Below are positions 22,701 to 33,201 of a stretch of 64,000 nt of DNA, in pieces. A program made the translations under genes and the position numbers. Origin of the DNA: Oscheius dolichura (Eukaryota > Nematoda > Chromadorea > Rhabditida > Rhabditidae); contig OW051496.1 in assembly GCA_932521035.1 (NCBI GenBank), positions 7,998,001 to 8,062,000 on the forward strand. Reading direction: 5' to 3'. How positions within the stretch are numbered: the first letter of the stretch is position 1; every line of letters begins with the position of its first letter. The notes under the pieces were generated by a model. The model searched no databases and was not told the origin of the DNA. It worked only from the letters and a program-made list of their open reading frames with translations.

Positions 22701-24347
22701 TCCTCAAGAAGGCCGTCAGTTACGACATCCCGCCCATCGTGAGAGGCGAAGTCTGGGCCCAGCTGCTCGGCGTCCGTGCCGGCGACTGCCTCGATTTCTT
22801 CGAACTGGACACCCTGGCACCGCATTCGAGTGACCGGCAACTCGATGTCGACATTCCTCGCTGTCATCAGGTAGTCAATCACCCAATCATAGAATCTCCT
22901 ACAGTATGACGAGTTGATGACCTCTCCCACGGCACACTGGAAGCTTCGCCGTCTCCTCAAAGCCTGGCTATTGAGCCACCCGGAATATGTCTACTGGCAG
23001 GGATGTGACAGTCTGAGCACTCCGTTTCTACTCCTCCACTTTAATGAATTACGTAAGTTTTGAGAAAAAGGAAAGGAAAGAGACCCACTTTCAGCGAAGG
23101 CCCTGATCGGACTCTCCAGTTTCGTGAGAAAGTATCTCTACAACTTCTTCCTCAAGGACAATTCCGTTATCATCCAAGGTAACCCAGAATACCACAACTA
23201 CAGTAATCCTCCCGACTTCCAGAGCATCTGGCCATCTTCTACCATCTGCTCTCCTATACCGACGCGGAGCTCTACTCTGTCCTCGTCAACATTGACTTCT
23301 ATCCGGAGCTTTTTGCTATTCCCTGGTGGGTGTCCTTCTTTATTTGTGCTACCGTCTTCAGTCCGAAAACTGGGTCAAAATTGGGGTAGAAACGGTATTG
23401 GGACGGTCCTCCCCCGGGCTCATCCCGTAGACAGCCACATAACCGCAGGGCATCTTTTAGAGATTTAAAAACAAAAAGACAGTGTACCATAATCGTCTCT
23501 CTACGAATGACTTTACTTGATAATTTGTTCAGGTTCCTGACCTGCTTTGCCCACGTCCTCCCCATCCATAAACTGCTCTACGTCTGGGATGTCCTCATCC
23601 TCCACGACTCGTCCTTTCCTCTCTTCGTCGGCCTGGCCCTTCTGAAGCAACTGAGACCACGGATCATGAACTCCAACTTCAATGATGTCATTCTCCTGTT
23701 CTCTGACCTGCCGGATATGTCGATGGATCGAGTCGTTTCGGACTCCGTCGTCCTCTACGAGAAGGTCCCGCCCAGCTTGGCCAAGCGACTCCACTCTTCT
23801 GATTTTGGCGCAGGTGAGACTGTTCAAAACTCAAAATATTTATGTTTTAGTCTCGGACGAGGGAGAGCCACGAGATCTGAAGCACACTTTCCGATCCATG
23901 TCCCATCAGGAGCTCAAGCAGTGGCACTGTCCGCGTCTCTCTCCGGAGGAATTTGAATGGCGCGTCGGCCGGCAGGAGATAGCCATTCTGGACATCAGAA
24001 CTCCCAGCGAGTAGGCCCTCCTCCTGTTGGAAACTAGAATTTGGCTTCAGGTTCGCCAGAGGCCACGTCCACCACTCGGTGAACTGTTCCTCCGTTCCCG
24101 CCTCCCTGATCAGTGTCTCCGTGGTATGGAAGGCGGCACAGTCGAATGGCCATCCGATTTGTGTCGTCGGAGGAAAGGATTCGGAGGCAACTAAACAGGT
24201 AGGTGGACACAGAAGAGGGGACACCCATTTGTGTTTCAGTTTGTCAGTCTGCTCGTCCTGGAGAACCACGTCGACAATATCTGTGTGCTGGACGGCGGCT
24301 ACGAGGCCATCCGCGACCGGACCCACATGATCGGAATACCTGACTAG
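19750..24347 (+). CDS. tbck-1: TBCK: pseudokinase, TBC Rab-GAP and rhodanese-like protein
   Basis: A regulator of endolysosomal traffic and mTOR signalling in animals. Exons 19750-19945, 19989-20058, 20116-20271, 20313-20460, 20555-20627, 20668-20789, 20830-20917, 20960-21113, 21155-21368, 22649-22870, 22905-23052, 23095-23178, 23223-23325, 23533-23813, 23851-24010, 24051-24198 and 24240-24347 total 2,475 bases, or 824 residues (human 893). Residues 1-270 match the TBCK kinase-like domain ([36 protein letters not shown]). It is a pseudokinase: the HRD position reads IGF and DFG is replaced by QYG. The TBC domain spans about 425-690 with both fingers, R478 in DVDIPRCHQ and Q513 in YWQG. The rhodanese domain (about 715-820) lacks the active-site cysteine: the loop reads VVGGKDSEA. 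Exons 1-9 use AT-ending codons and 10-17 GC-ending codons. The 1,280-base intron between them contains an antisense gene. Confidence 0.95.
21843..22325 (-). CDS. Lysine-rich tail-anchored membrane protein, nested in a TBCK intron
   Basis: An uninterrupted 160-residue frame lies on the opposite strand wholly inside TBCK intron 9. The N-terminal 50 residues are Pro/Gly/Ala-rich, then an acidic patch (DDADEKKE). A very basic, low-complexity region of Lys, Gly, Ser and Thr follows, and finally one hydrophobic segment of about 25 residues ([20 protein letters not shown] and on to LAA) at the extreme C terminus. That layout is a tail-anchored membrane protein with a cytosolic basic domain. The start at 22325 (MASGTAP) is preferred; an in-frame ATG at 22346 would add seven residues. 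A perfect TATA box lies 49 bases upstream. GC-ending codons match the right-hand part of TBCK. I recognise no family; function unknown. Confidence 0.75.
   Translation of the reverse strand: MASGTAPSAANPSQQPGDAYEQLNISHVPDAPVSAGPPPAHGGGGEGKDDADEKKELTDNSKRKKKTGGSSNKSKVGSTMTKTKTSMSQGSKGSASGGKGKQKKKKGKKEKKEKKPKKPKKTAHFKKRGNPMFKVLCLVCSAVSVVCLIGALICGIMLAA
22374..22381 (-). promoter_or_regulatory. TATA box of the nested gene
   Basis: TATATAAG on the minus strand, 49 bases before the ATG at 22325 and at the usual distance from a start site near 22345. It supports independent transcription of the nested gene. Confidence 0.6.
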
Positions 24348-24362
24348 AGGACAAGGCGAACA

Positions 24363-24641
24363 ATGCTCGCCTACCCTGTACAAGCAATATCTGTCCATTC
24401 AATTACAGCAGTCTACCACCTTTTTTTGTATATTTGCTCTGCCGAGCCTGTAGGGGCGTCGGCCGTCCGACCCAACCATCCTCCTTCCTCGTCTGTCCGG
24501 CGTGGTCGTCCCTATCCTCCCAGCGGTAGTAGGAAGAGGTGGCGCTTCAGTGTCCCCTCCAGGTCCCGATATGAAAATAGACCACGGGATGGTGGCAGAC
24601 GGCAATTGAGACGGTTCGGAAAGTTCTCTCGGAAGCGATAG
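24363..24641 (+). CDS. Possible small secreted arginine-rich peptide precursor
   Basis: A 92-residue frame starts 16 bases past the TBCK stop on the same strand. The first 26 residues are hydrophobic (AVYHLFLYICSAEP region) and resemble a signal peptide cleaved after CSA. The rest is strongly basic, with repeated dibasic sites (RR, RKR) and a C-terminal QLRRFGKFSRKR, where Arg-Phe-Gly-Lys has the form of an amidation-and-cleavage site. It could be a neuropeptide-like or cationic peptide precursor, or translated TBCK 3' UTR. A GT..ACAG pair inside (24382-24412) could be a 31-base intron, which would break this model. No family is recognised. Confidence 0.3.
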   Translation: MLAYPVQAISVHSITAVYHLFLYICSAEPVGASAVRPNHPPSSSVRRGRPYPPSGSRKRWRFSVPSRSRYENRPRDGGRRQLRRFGKFSRKR

Positions 24642-24649
24642 CGATCTTT

Positions 24650-27600
24650 TCCCATCAAACTGATATCAGATGGAACGCTTCCAGTTGAAAACTGAACTGA
24701 CGGAAAAGGCCATTCCCAGGGGAGATGGCCTCCCGTGACTCATCCTCTCCGTTTATTCACTTGGTTGTGGCCATTCCTCCTCCGGGGGCCTCATCTCCCC
24801 GTATGTTTCTGTCTTCTACCAGTCATTTTGTCTCGTCTTTTCTCCCTAAATTAGTCCAAAGTTTCCTTTCTCAATTTGAACCAGTTTCATTGTCCGGCCG
24901 CTTCCCTCGCCCCCTACCGTAATCGGTGCCCCTTTCCCAGCCATAATCTCCCTAACTAAAAAAGATCTTCTCACGAGCCACTCGATGTCCACACACAGAG
25001 AGAGGCGAAAGGCAGGCCGTCGTCTGTGGCGATGGCGAGGGTCCCCTCCGTGCGTCAGTCGGTTTACAGCATGCCCTGACTGTCCATACATCATCTGTTC
25101 ACGGTCATCTCCATTTCTGTGCCCCCGTCTCTGGCCTTCTCCACTAATTTGTAACTCTTCTTCGTCTCTCTCTCCCTGCCCGTATCATCATCGGGTGGCC
25201 GTCACCGCAACCACCGCCGCAGCCGATGCCCGTCGCGTACCGCAATGCCCACGACCCGCTGCTATATACTCTCTCTCTGCAGGCGATCCGGCCCTTCCTT
25301 ATCATATTGTGCGACGGTGTGTCTCTGTGGCTGTCTCTCTTCTCTCTTTATTGCAACATCTCGTTTAAAAGACCACCCCCTAAGTTTTTTCAACCGAGTG
25401 ACTGACTGATAAGTCAAGGTGTGAGAAGTCGTTCCGCTGGTATCATACTGGGTGCCAGAGGGCGGGACGGCTCTTTGGCGGCATGCCGCATAGATAAGGA
25501 GAGGGCGGTGTCAATTTTTTCATATAAATGAATGAACGGGACACATATTTCTCACACTTCAAAATATATCTAATAGGTTCCCTTGGAGGAATGTTGGGCG
25601 CCCCTAATGGTGCAGGACACCACTGCAGGGAACTGTTAGAGCCGACGAAATTTCGCGGCCCTTTGAGGCTTTTACTCCCAATCCTTAAAATTTGTGGCTA
25701 CATTATTCAAAATTACTGTAGAATATTTAACTTTGTTCTGTGGATTCCCATAATAAAACACGAGCTACGTCTAACTATAGGATATCCACAAGCAATGGCT
25801 GTCCCCTCGGCAGAGGTCGCCTTTTGAGACAACTCAGGTTAATTTCGAGGCTTTTGGGTTTGACAGACAAGCAATTAGACTTTTCTCTTCTCTGTGTTTT
25901 CTCCAACTGTTGAATAGGCACCCTCATGTAAACTGAAGAATGCTTCTGACAGTCCAAGTGTCCCAGTCTATTCGGGCCTAATAGCGCACCCCACTGTCTG
26001 GAAGAGGAAGGCCCCTAATCAGCTGTCTTTTGGTTGGAAAATAGTAAAAGTGTGGGTTAAAAGAAGGAGAGGGTCCAAATTTTGAGTTTTATCTCTAGAG
26101 AGACCGCAAACCATCGTCTTCCTCCTACTTGTCATTTTTCATGGGGTAGAAAAATTGTCCCCCTTCCCTTGGCTGTGCCGCTCCGTCGCTCTGTCTCCTC
26201 CATACCTGTCAAATTGTTTTATAGACATCTTCCGTCTTCATAAAACTTTTTCAGTCACGCCACAAAAGGGAGAGAGCGAGGGGAAGGGGAGTACTGTAGA
26301 CGTCCTAGAACGCGTAGTAGTAGATCATTACCGTAGACACCGGGCTCCTAGTCGAAAAAACAGAGATGGGTAGACAGATGAGAAAGGATCGTAGGGATGG
26401 GCTATCCTCCACACACGTGTCCGTCAAGTGGCCGCCATTTTTATAGCCTCGTAACTTTAGGTAGAATTACCCATTGGGGACAGGGCAGAGAACGGGCAAT
26501 GTTGCCACTTTTCTTGGGGGAATTCACTCATTTCTTGTTCAATATTGGACCGTCTCCATTAGGAGAGGCATTTGTTCTTATTTGAATGGGTATGGAATAT
26601 AGTTGAACGACGGGAAATCGTTTCAAGCCGGGACAAGTGGATCTAAAAGCCTGGCTCTGGTGGTGGCCAGTACTTCCCGAGGATTACTTGTCTCCTGGTT
26701 ATTTTACCCCGTTTATCGTAATGTTTAACAGTTGTTCTGACCGTGTTCTGTGTTTTGCCTATTTCTGTCGTCCCAAAAGCCAATTGGAAGACTGCGCTGG
26801 CTTCCGGTAGTTCGCCGCAGGCGGCGCCCTTACGTTGTGAAATGCGTTGACAGGAGGAGATCTACTATCCCTTGGCTCTTCTTCCTGTAAATGAGAAACG
26901 AAACATTTTCAACATTATCTAGTTCCCCCAAAGATCAGTACAGATCAGTTCACCCTAAAACGATAAGCTGTCTCTTTTTCCCCCTTCCCCTCGAAGTTCA
27001 TCGCGCAAGTGTGCTAATTCTACTTCCAAAGACAGAGGCCGCTGCCTGTCTCGTCCAATACTCAAGAGTTCGAATCTCTCTCGGTGATGGCTCTGCTCTC
27101 GAGTCTCCCACAGTCTATGGATCAATTTTTGTATGGTATCTGCCTCGCCCATCCATTCTCACGTCTTGGAATTGAGATCGTAAATATGGCGGAGATGGCC
27201 TATTCTCATCTGGGGAAGATTCTGCCAGCAGGTGAGAAGACAACGAAAGAAATTACAGTAATTAGTCATATGACTCGTATAAATGGCTTTCTATTGGCCC
27301 GGTCTCCCTGTTCCACGGCCTGGAGGACGGGATCTTGACCTTTTTTAGGACAGACCCGTTCCAGTTGTCCTTTTCTATAAAATAGAGGTTTCCCCCCGTT
27401 GAGCCAGTGCTCTAAACCCTCCTCGGGTCATATCTGTCCCCGTCTCTCTCCCCCCTTCCCCAGCGAACTCGGTACGGTACATTTTTAGATCCACCCACTT
27501 TCTCCCCGTCACCTATCCGAGAATTCTTCTCTCTCTCTCCCCCTCGCCTCCCCGTGTCGACAGTGTAAACTGTCGTGTGCTCTTCTTTTCTCTATTTCAT

Positions 27601-29420
27601 GTTCTTCTCCTTTCGTTTGTTTGTTTTCCTTTTCCGGTAGCCACAGGTGAGACATCCGCCACCAGCGCCTTCTTATCAGTGTTCCCCTGATTCCCACTAA
27701 TTCCTATCAAAGCCAACCAAAGTTGATAAGATATCAGATGAGTGTAAAAAGAGAAGAGAAGAAGGCGACGAGAACATTAGAACGTCTCGTGGTCATGTTG
27801 TCTGCAGGAGCGAGAGGAGAAATGCCAACAGGGAGGCCAGGAGTTCAGGACGGGGCAGGGGAGGGTGCCCCCTTTTCCTCTACTTGCTTCATAAGTTCTC
27901 CACTTTTCTCATCTTTTCATAGTAATATGTTCCATATTTAATTATCCTCTTGTAGTATACCCTTCGGTTAACGTTGCCCAATGACAAGCAAATCTCGCTT
28001 GGAACAGACGGCGCGTCATCCCCCATGGCACTTTACAGTACTATTGCTCTCTTTCGATAGCAGTTTTCTCCCGGTTTTCTGTATTTTTCTGCTAAAGAAC
28101 GTCTTTATCTTCTATTTTTGCCTATTTTAATCCCCCTAGTCCCCATATTTTCCATTGAATTGGACTCGGTCTTCCTCCGGGGGTTACTGTAGTGGGAATT
28201 GGCGGTGATCTCGGAAAAATTCCCGGCCAATTAGTTAAAAATAGAGGAAAATAGACGAAAAAATGCAAGGGGATATCAAATTGCGGTATCTGCTGGCCAA
28301 TATCGGGCGCGGACATCTTGCCCGGCCCGATCGCGCTGTCCCCCCGCAATCCTCCCCCCTCACGAGATGGTCCAAGGTCATCAACGGGCAGTGGGGGTTT
28401 TGTGGGCAGCCGAAAAAATTTGGCACTAATTGATTACGGAGAGAGAGAGAGAAGAGTGAATGAAGATAGATTGACTGGAACACAGCAGCAGCCTGTGACA
28501 CCTGGCCATGCCACTGATAGGGAGGGTTGACAGTATCGCGGGGGTGAACGGGCCGGGGGACGGTACAAAGAATGAAAAGTTACGGCGGGAGCAAAGAATA
28601 CAGGAAGAATTAGTTATAATAATAATATTTGAAGAGGATGATGGGGCTGGCACTCTGCACGATGGCCTCGTCCTCCGGCCGGAGGATGACTAGGAAGAGC
28701 AGAGCGGCCGCCTTTGAAACAGGGGGTTACTCAGTTTTTTGGCTGTGAAAGTACAACCGGGGAGACACGCTGGAGGTTTTTAAACAAGCAGACCTTTCCG
28801 TTGCATATTTTCCGTACGTTACATAGACGAAACCAGCCCTCAAACTCCTCTTCCTCAAGAAAAGTCTCTTGTTCGAATTTTCCCCCAAACTGTACTCTGC
28901 CTATTTCGACTGCCTATTCCTTGGCAGCCCTCTTCGGCTCTTTTCGGTCAAAAATGTGCTCCGTTGCTCTGTTTTATGGCTCAGACAGTGCCTCCTCCTC
29001 GCCTTGTCCTCCTAGAGGCTCTTCTTGGGGAAGTCGCCTGTCTCCTCTAGTCCTCCCTCCGCTCCAGATAATTCCACCCAAGGAATCTTTAAATTAGTGC
29101 GAGATGGTCCTCCGCTTTACCATTTTCTACCCACAACATGCTTAAAAATTGGAGCAACATAAGGCCTAGTACAATCAAAAGACTCCATCCTCCCCGGGAC
29201 AAATTTCCTCCTCCAGACAAGTTGTTTTCCCCAAATTTGAATTTAGCCCAACTTCCCGCTTGAGTAGACTGGTACCGTGCCAGCTTTCCAGCTGTCAGCG
29301 GGGATGATGACGAGAAGTTAGGCTCAGATAGCGCGGAAAATTTTGGCGCTAAACTTGCAATTGAATGGAAGGGTGGATCCCTTCTCGGATCAGTATCTCC
29401 TCTCTCTTCCCTGGATAGCC
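24650..29420. other. Pyrimidine-rich non-coding block upstream of the GATA gene
   Basis: Nearly 4.8 kb without a supportable gene. The plus strand is rich in CT runs (TCTCTC, CCTCCTCC). Near-palindromic TACTGTAG or CTACAGTA motifs recur (25713, 26291, 27253, 28184 among others). A minus-strand frame at 26955-27152 reads as an Arg/Glu-rich coil but is explained by the base bias. The block probably holds promoter and enhancer sequence for the GATA factor. Confidence 0.55.
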
Positions 29421-32031
29421 ATGTTCGAACCCTACCACAATGGTGAGTCTATTCGGGGATTACGGTACTCTCCTCCCGGATATTTCCCAACCCCTCTCAA
29501 GGTGTAGAAACAGTCCCGCCATTTGTGGGGATGCTCTCCTGCTGTTTGTTGAAAATTCTGTGGCTCCAAGTCTCCCCTGACTCATCCTCCCCCGGTGACA
29601 CACCCGGGTCATAACCTCTCCTCCCCGCGCCATGTCCTGAAAATATTCATAATTCGATCCCTGGCCATTGAAAGCCGTCTCCTCTCCCCTGGATAAATAT
29701 TCCAAAACCATAAAAATGGCTCTCTCTCGTCTTTTTTACGGCACCTCCTCACAGTGCCCGTGCCACCTTCGGTCCTATTTGTCGAGTGCCGCTGTGTCAT
29801 CCCCCGTTACGATGTTGTCTGAACCATAAAGCCTCCTCTACATGGCACATTTCTGTCCCAAAAGGCCCCTCGGCTCCGGCCGGCTGGGAAGAGGGGGGTC
29901 TCCTCTCCTAGCTATCTGATAAGGTCGGCCTCCCGACTGATATACCCCCTCTCTCTCTCTTTCTCACTTTATCAACTCCTCCGAAATCTTTCTCTTCCTT
30001 TCTTGGAACTAGACAAATATTTGACGCCCGGGCCGGATCATTACCCTCGAGTCCATGCTCGCCAGATGGAGACGGACAAGTTTGCAGAAAGAGAAACTAT
30101 TTCCCATTTTTTGTATCCTTGAAAGAAGGGGGGAAAGGGGGCTACAGTAATTCTCCTATCCCTTCTTTATTTGTCGAGGTTGTGTGCCACAATGTCCCGA
30201 GTTTCATAAGGCGGGAAGAGCCATTTCCTCTAGACGTTTCCTTGAAGACGGCACAGGTTTCAAAATGCTTTGCTCTTGTCCCCCTCCTGTGGCAGGTGGC
30301 CTTTTGTATCGAGCGGTCATCTTTTTGAAGCGGCCGATGGTCTAAAGATATTATTCTGCTTCGTAAAATTAATTAAGGTCATCTTTAAAATATGAAAAAT
30401 AGAAGAATATCCTAAAATATTTAGTATTTGATGTCCCGAGAGATGGGAAAACTGGAGTAAACTCATTGTAGCCGGCGAGCCTGCCCTCGTAAAGCCTCGG
30501 CAAGCCAAAAATTATAAAGGTTCTCCCATTTTGTGGCTGTTATCGATATAAAAAATATCGTTCTATGATTGTAGGCCTGCAGACGAGCAAGCTATCCTAT
30601 TCCGAGCCGATGTCTGCCCTCGCGGATCTTTTGTTGCTCGTCATTCCCAGAAAATAACATTTCTAACAATTTGTCTAAAGTCCAGCAAAATTGCTCGATC
30701 ACGTTCCTTGATTCTAGTTGTTTTGAGCTGGTTCTGCGGAGGACGAGCAGTGATTACCGGCTGGCAACAAGGTATAATTAGACGGGGACTACATCTCTTC
30801 CTACAGAGTCTGCCCCTCTATCTTCTCTCCTCCAATTGCCTATAAAATACTCATATTTATCAACTAAAAATATAATATAAAAAGTAGTCAAGCTTTTATT
30901 TTCCAGACTATCCGCACATTGCCTCTCTTCCGCATATCAACTCCTTCATGATGAAATCAGAGCCAGCTGATGATAAACCTCAATTTTTCAGTGCGTTTTT
31001 TCTTTTTCATATATTCCTTGTCGTTATCTATTATAAAAAAAAAGAATTTTAGAACCGACCCCAATGAGTTTGACGTCGAGTTTTGTCGAGCCGCTGGCTA
31101 AACCGGAGACGGAAGACTACCAGCCGATGCAGGACAGTCTCGTTGATTTTTACAACCACAGGTTGGTTCTTCCTAAAATAAAATAAAATCCCTACCTTCA
31201 GCTATAATTTAAATTCTATCCTAACCGATCCGTCTTCCAGTTATACGACCCTTGCCCATATGCAATACGTGCATGCCGGCCACCTTCAGCCAGCTATGAG
31301 TTATTATGATATGCCACAGGTTCGTCTCCCTCCTCTAAAATAATAATATAAAGTGTAGATGACACTCTACCAGACGGAATATGATGCTACTCCTAATTTG
31401 GTCTATGCTACGGCCCCCTCGCCTGCCTACACCCCGCCCCCTCAAGATCCCTCGGTAGCTGCTCCTAAAGCCCAAAAGAAGAGGATACAAGCCGTCCCCT
31501 GTCATTCCAACTCCATCTGCGCCAATTGTAAAACCAAGGAGACCACATTGTGGAGGAGAAACCATGTGGGAGAGATCGAATGCAAGTAAGTCGTCGACAA
31601 TCGCGTTGTAAATCTAGAGCGGTGCCAAAGTTTATGATGTGGATATACGGCAGGCTCTAATTACAGTGCAATAAACGACCAGCTATGGCTGACGACAACC
31701 CATAATCCGGGGGGTTAACAAGTGTCCAAAAATATTCCTTTTGATTACAGTACAATTCTTATCAGTTGCCTTTGGAAAAGATCTTACTCTGAAAAGTGGT
31801 ATAATAGATGTTTGCCTTGCTGATAAAAGTCGCCTTGCCACGAATTTATTGCCAAAACTTTCTAAAAATGCCCAGATCAAAGATAATAATTTTCTTTTCA
31901 GTGCCTGTAATTTGTATTACCGAAAGAATCAACGCAAACGCCCGTTGTCGTTGAGGAAGGATGGAATTCTCAAGCGAAATCGCAAGCCTCGTTGCGAATC
32001 ACCCAATGGCAGCCGCACAACGGCTACATAA
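29421..32031 (+). CDS. Single-zinc-finger GATA transcription factor (ELT/END-like)
   Basis: Sequence-specific DNA-binding regulator. Exons 29421-29442, 30907-30990, 31053-31161, 31241-31319, 31359-31585 and 31902-32031 sum to 651 bases, 216 residues. The C-terminal zinc finger is C-x2-C-x17-C-x2-C (C152, C155, C173, C176) with TTLWRRN between the pairs and CNACNLYY completed across the last splice. The basic tail RKDGILKRNRKPR follows. Only one finger is present, unlike vertebrate GATA1-6. The N-terminal 140 residues are Tyr/Pro-rich and may activate transcription. Nematode endoderm regulators (ELT, END, MED) share this single-finger layout, but which one this is cannot be said. The first exon (MFEPYHN, ending in a GTGAGT donor) joins in phase across a 1,464-base intron. 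If it is wrong, translation would start at the ATG pair at 30948. Confidence 0.85.
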
Positions 32032-32260
32032 CTTCTCTGAAATCGTTATCAAATCCCCTTTACCCATTTGTCATTTTAGCTAATAAGCTCTTTGTTTTTG
32101 CCGTTTTTTACCTCTCTATGCATAGAACAAAAACAGATGGCATTTTATTCTCACGACATATCCCATGATGGATGAATATATTCCCCTATTTTCTCAGTTA
32201 CTTTTGTGTTTACAATTTAGATGTTATAAAATGAAGACATTTTACTTTGTACAATACAAC

Positions 32261-32266
32261 TTTATT
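32261..32266 (-). terminator. Poly(A) signal of TRAPPC1
   Basis: TTTATT on the plus strand (AATAAA on minus), 108 bases past the TRAPPC1 stop. The GATA gene ends at 32031 on the other strand, so the two genes converge here. Confidence 0.55.
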
Positions 32267-32373
32267 ATCACAGCAGACACCCGTTGAAATAACTTATTAC
32301 TATGGAAATGGGCAGTTTCACAAGGGAAAAATGATGAGAGACAAAAAATACGAAGACATACTTGTGAAGAGAA

Positions 32374-33201
32374 TCATGACTCGTAGGCAGGATGGCGAGA
32401 GACTACTTGGTCTAGACGGGATTCGAACAGCTCGCTGGAGATTTGTGAAGAAGTATCCAATAGGGGATTTTTAATAATAGTCTCGACAAATGTCTGAAAA
32501 TAAAAATTGTAACATACAAAAAAAACGGTGATAATAAAACGGCTTCGATAAATGAATTGCGATAGAAGTTCTCAATATATTTGAAACGAAATTGAATATA
32601 ATGCTTGCACAAGTTAGCTGCAAACGGATTTCAATCGAGTGCTTATTAACTTGTGTATAAATCCAAGCATAGAATTCCTTTGCAATGATACAATTGTGTA
32701 CTATCTAAAAAAATGGAATACTCACTTGGTATATGGATCTTAATAATTCGTTTATTCCGACAGCATTGGGATCTGTATTTAAAACTATCCGTACCCCTGT
32801 TTCTAATTCCATGAAATTCATTTTATACGCCGATGTCTTATAAAATTTTACTGCTTGATTACTGAAAATAACTGATTATCAAACAAGCAAAAACATGAAG
32901 AGAGCCTAACTGCTCAATCTTTACAGTTTCGCATTCAAAAACAATGAATTTTTGATCTGAATTGCAGAAATTCAAATTAAAAAAAACTAACCCTTCCTTT
33001 ACTGACATCCGATCAGCAAAAGATCGTAGTGAAATCAACATTCCGAACATTAATTTAAATTCCTGAATAAAAACGAAATGAACATAGCAATTACAAAATA
33101 CAAACCTCTGATTGTGGCATTCCTGACTGCTTCTCTCGTTTCCAATGTTTATAAAATATGCACGAGCCTTCTTTGTTAAAAATATAAAGGTTACAAATCA
33201 T
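32374..33201 (-). CDS. TRAPPC1: TRAPPC1 (Bet5), TRAPP vesicle-tethering complex subunit
   Basis: Small core subunit of the TRAPP complex, the exchange factor for Rab1 in ER-to-Golgi traffic. Exons on the minus strand 33106-33201, 32992-33062, 32726-32861 and 32374-32493 give 423 bases, 140 residues (human 145). It begins MICNLYIFNKEGSCIFYKHW, matching the longin-fold start of TRAPPC1. LMFGMLISLRSFADRMS, then TGVRIVLNTDPN and finally SELFESRLDQVV follow, all collinear with the human protein. A TTTTTCAG acceptor two bases before the ATG, with no donor upstream, fits a trans-splice site. The gene is AT-rich, unlike its neighbours to either side. No breaks. Confidence 0.94.

Noticed and set aside
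27040-27110. A tRNA candidate around GTTCGAATCTC
   Set aside because: B-box-like only; no A-box at the right distance and no cloverleaf.
26955-27152. Arg/Glu-rich coil-like minus-strand frame
   Set aside because: GA-rich sequence on that strand yields Glu/Arg codons by composition alone; no splice context.
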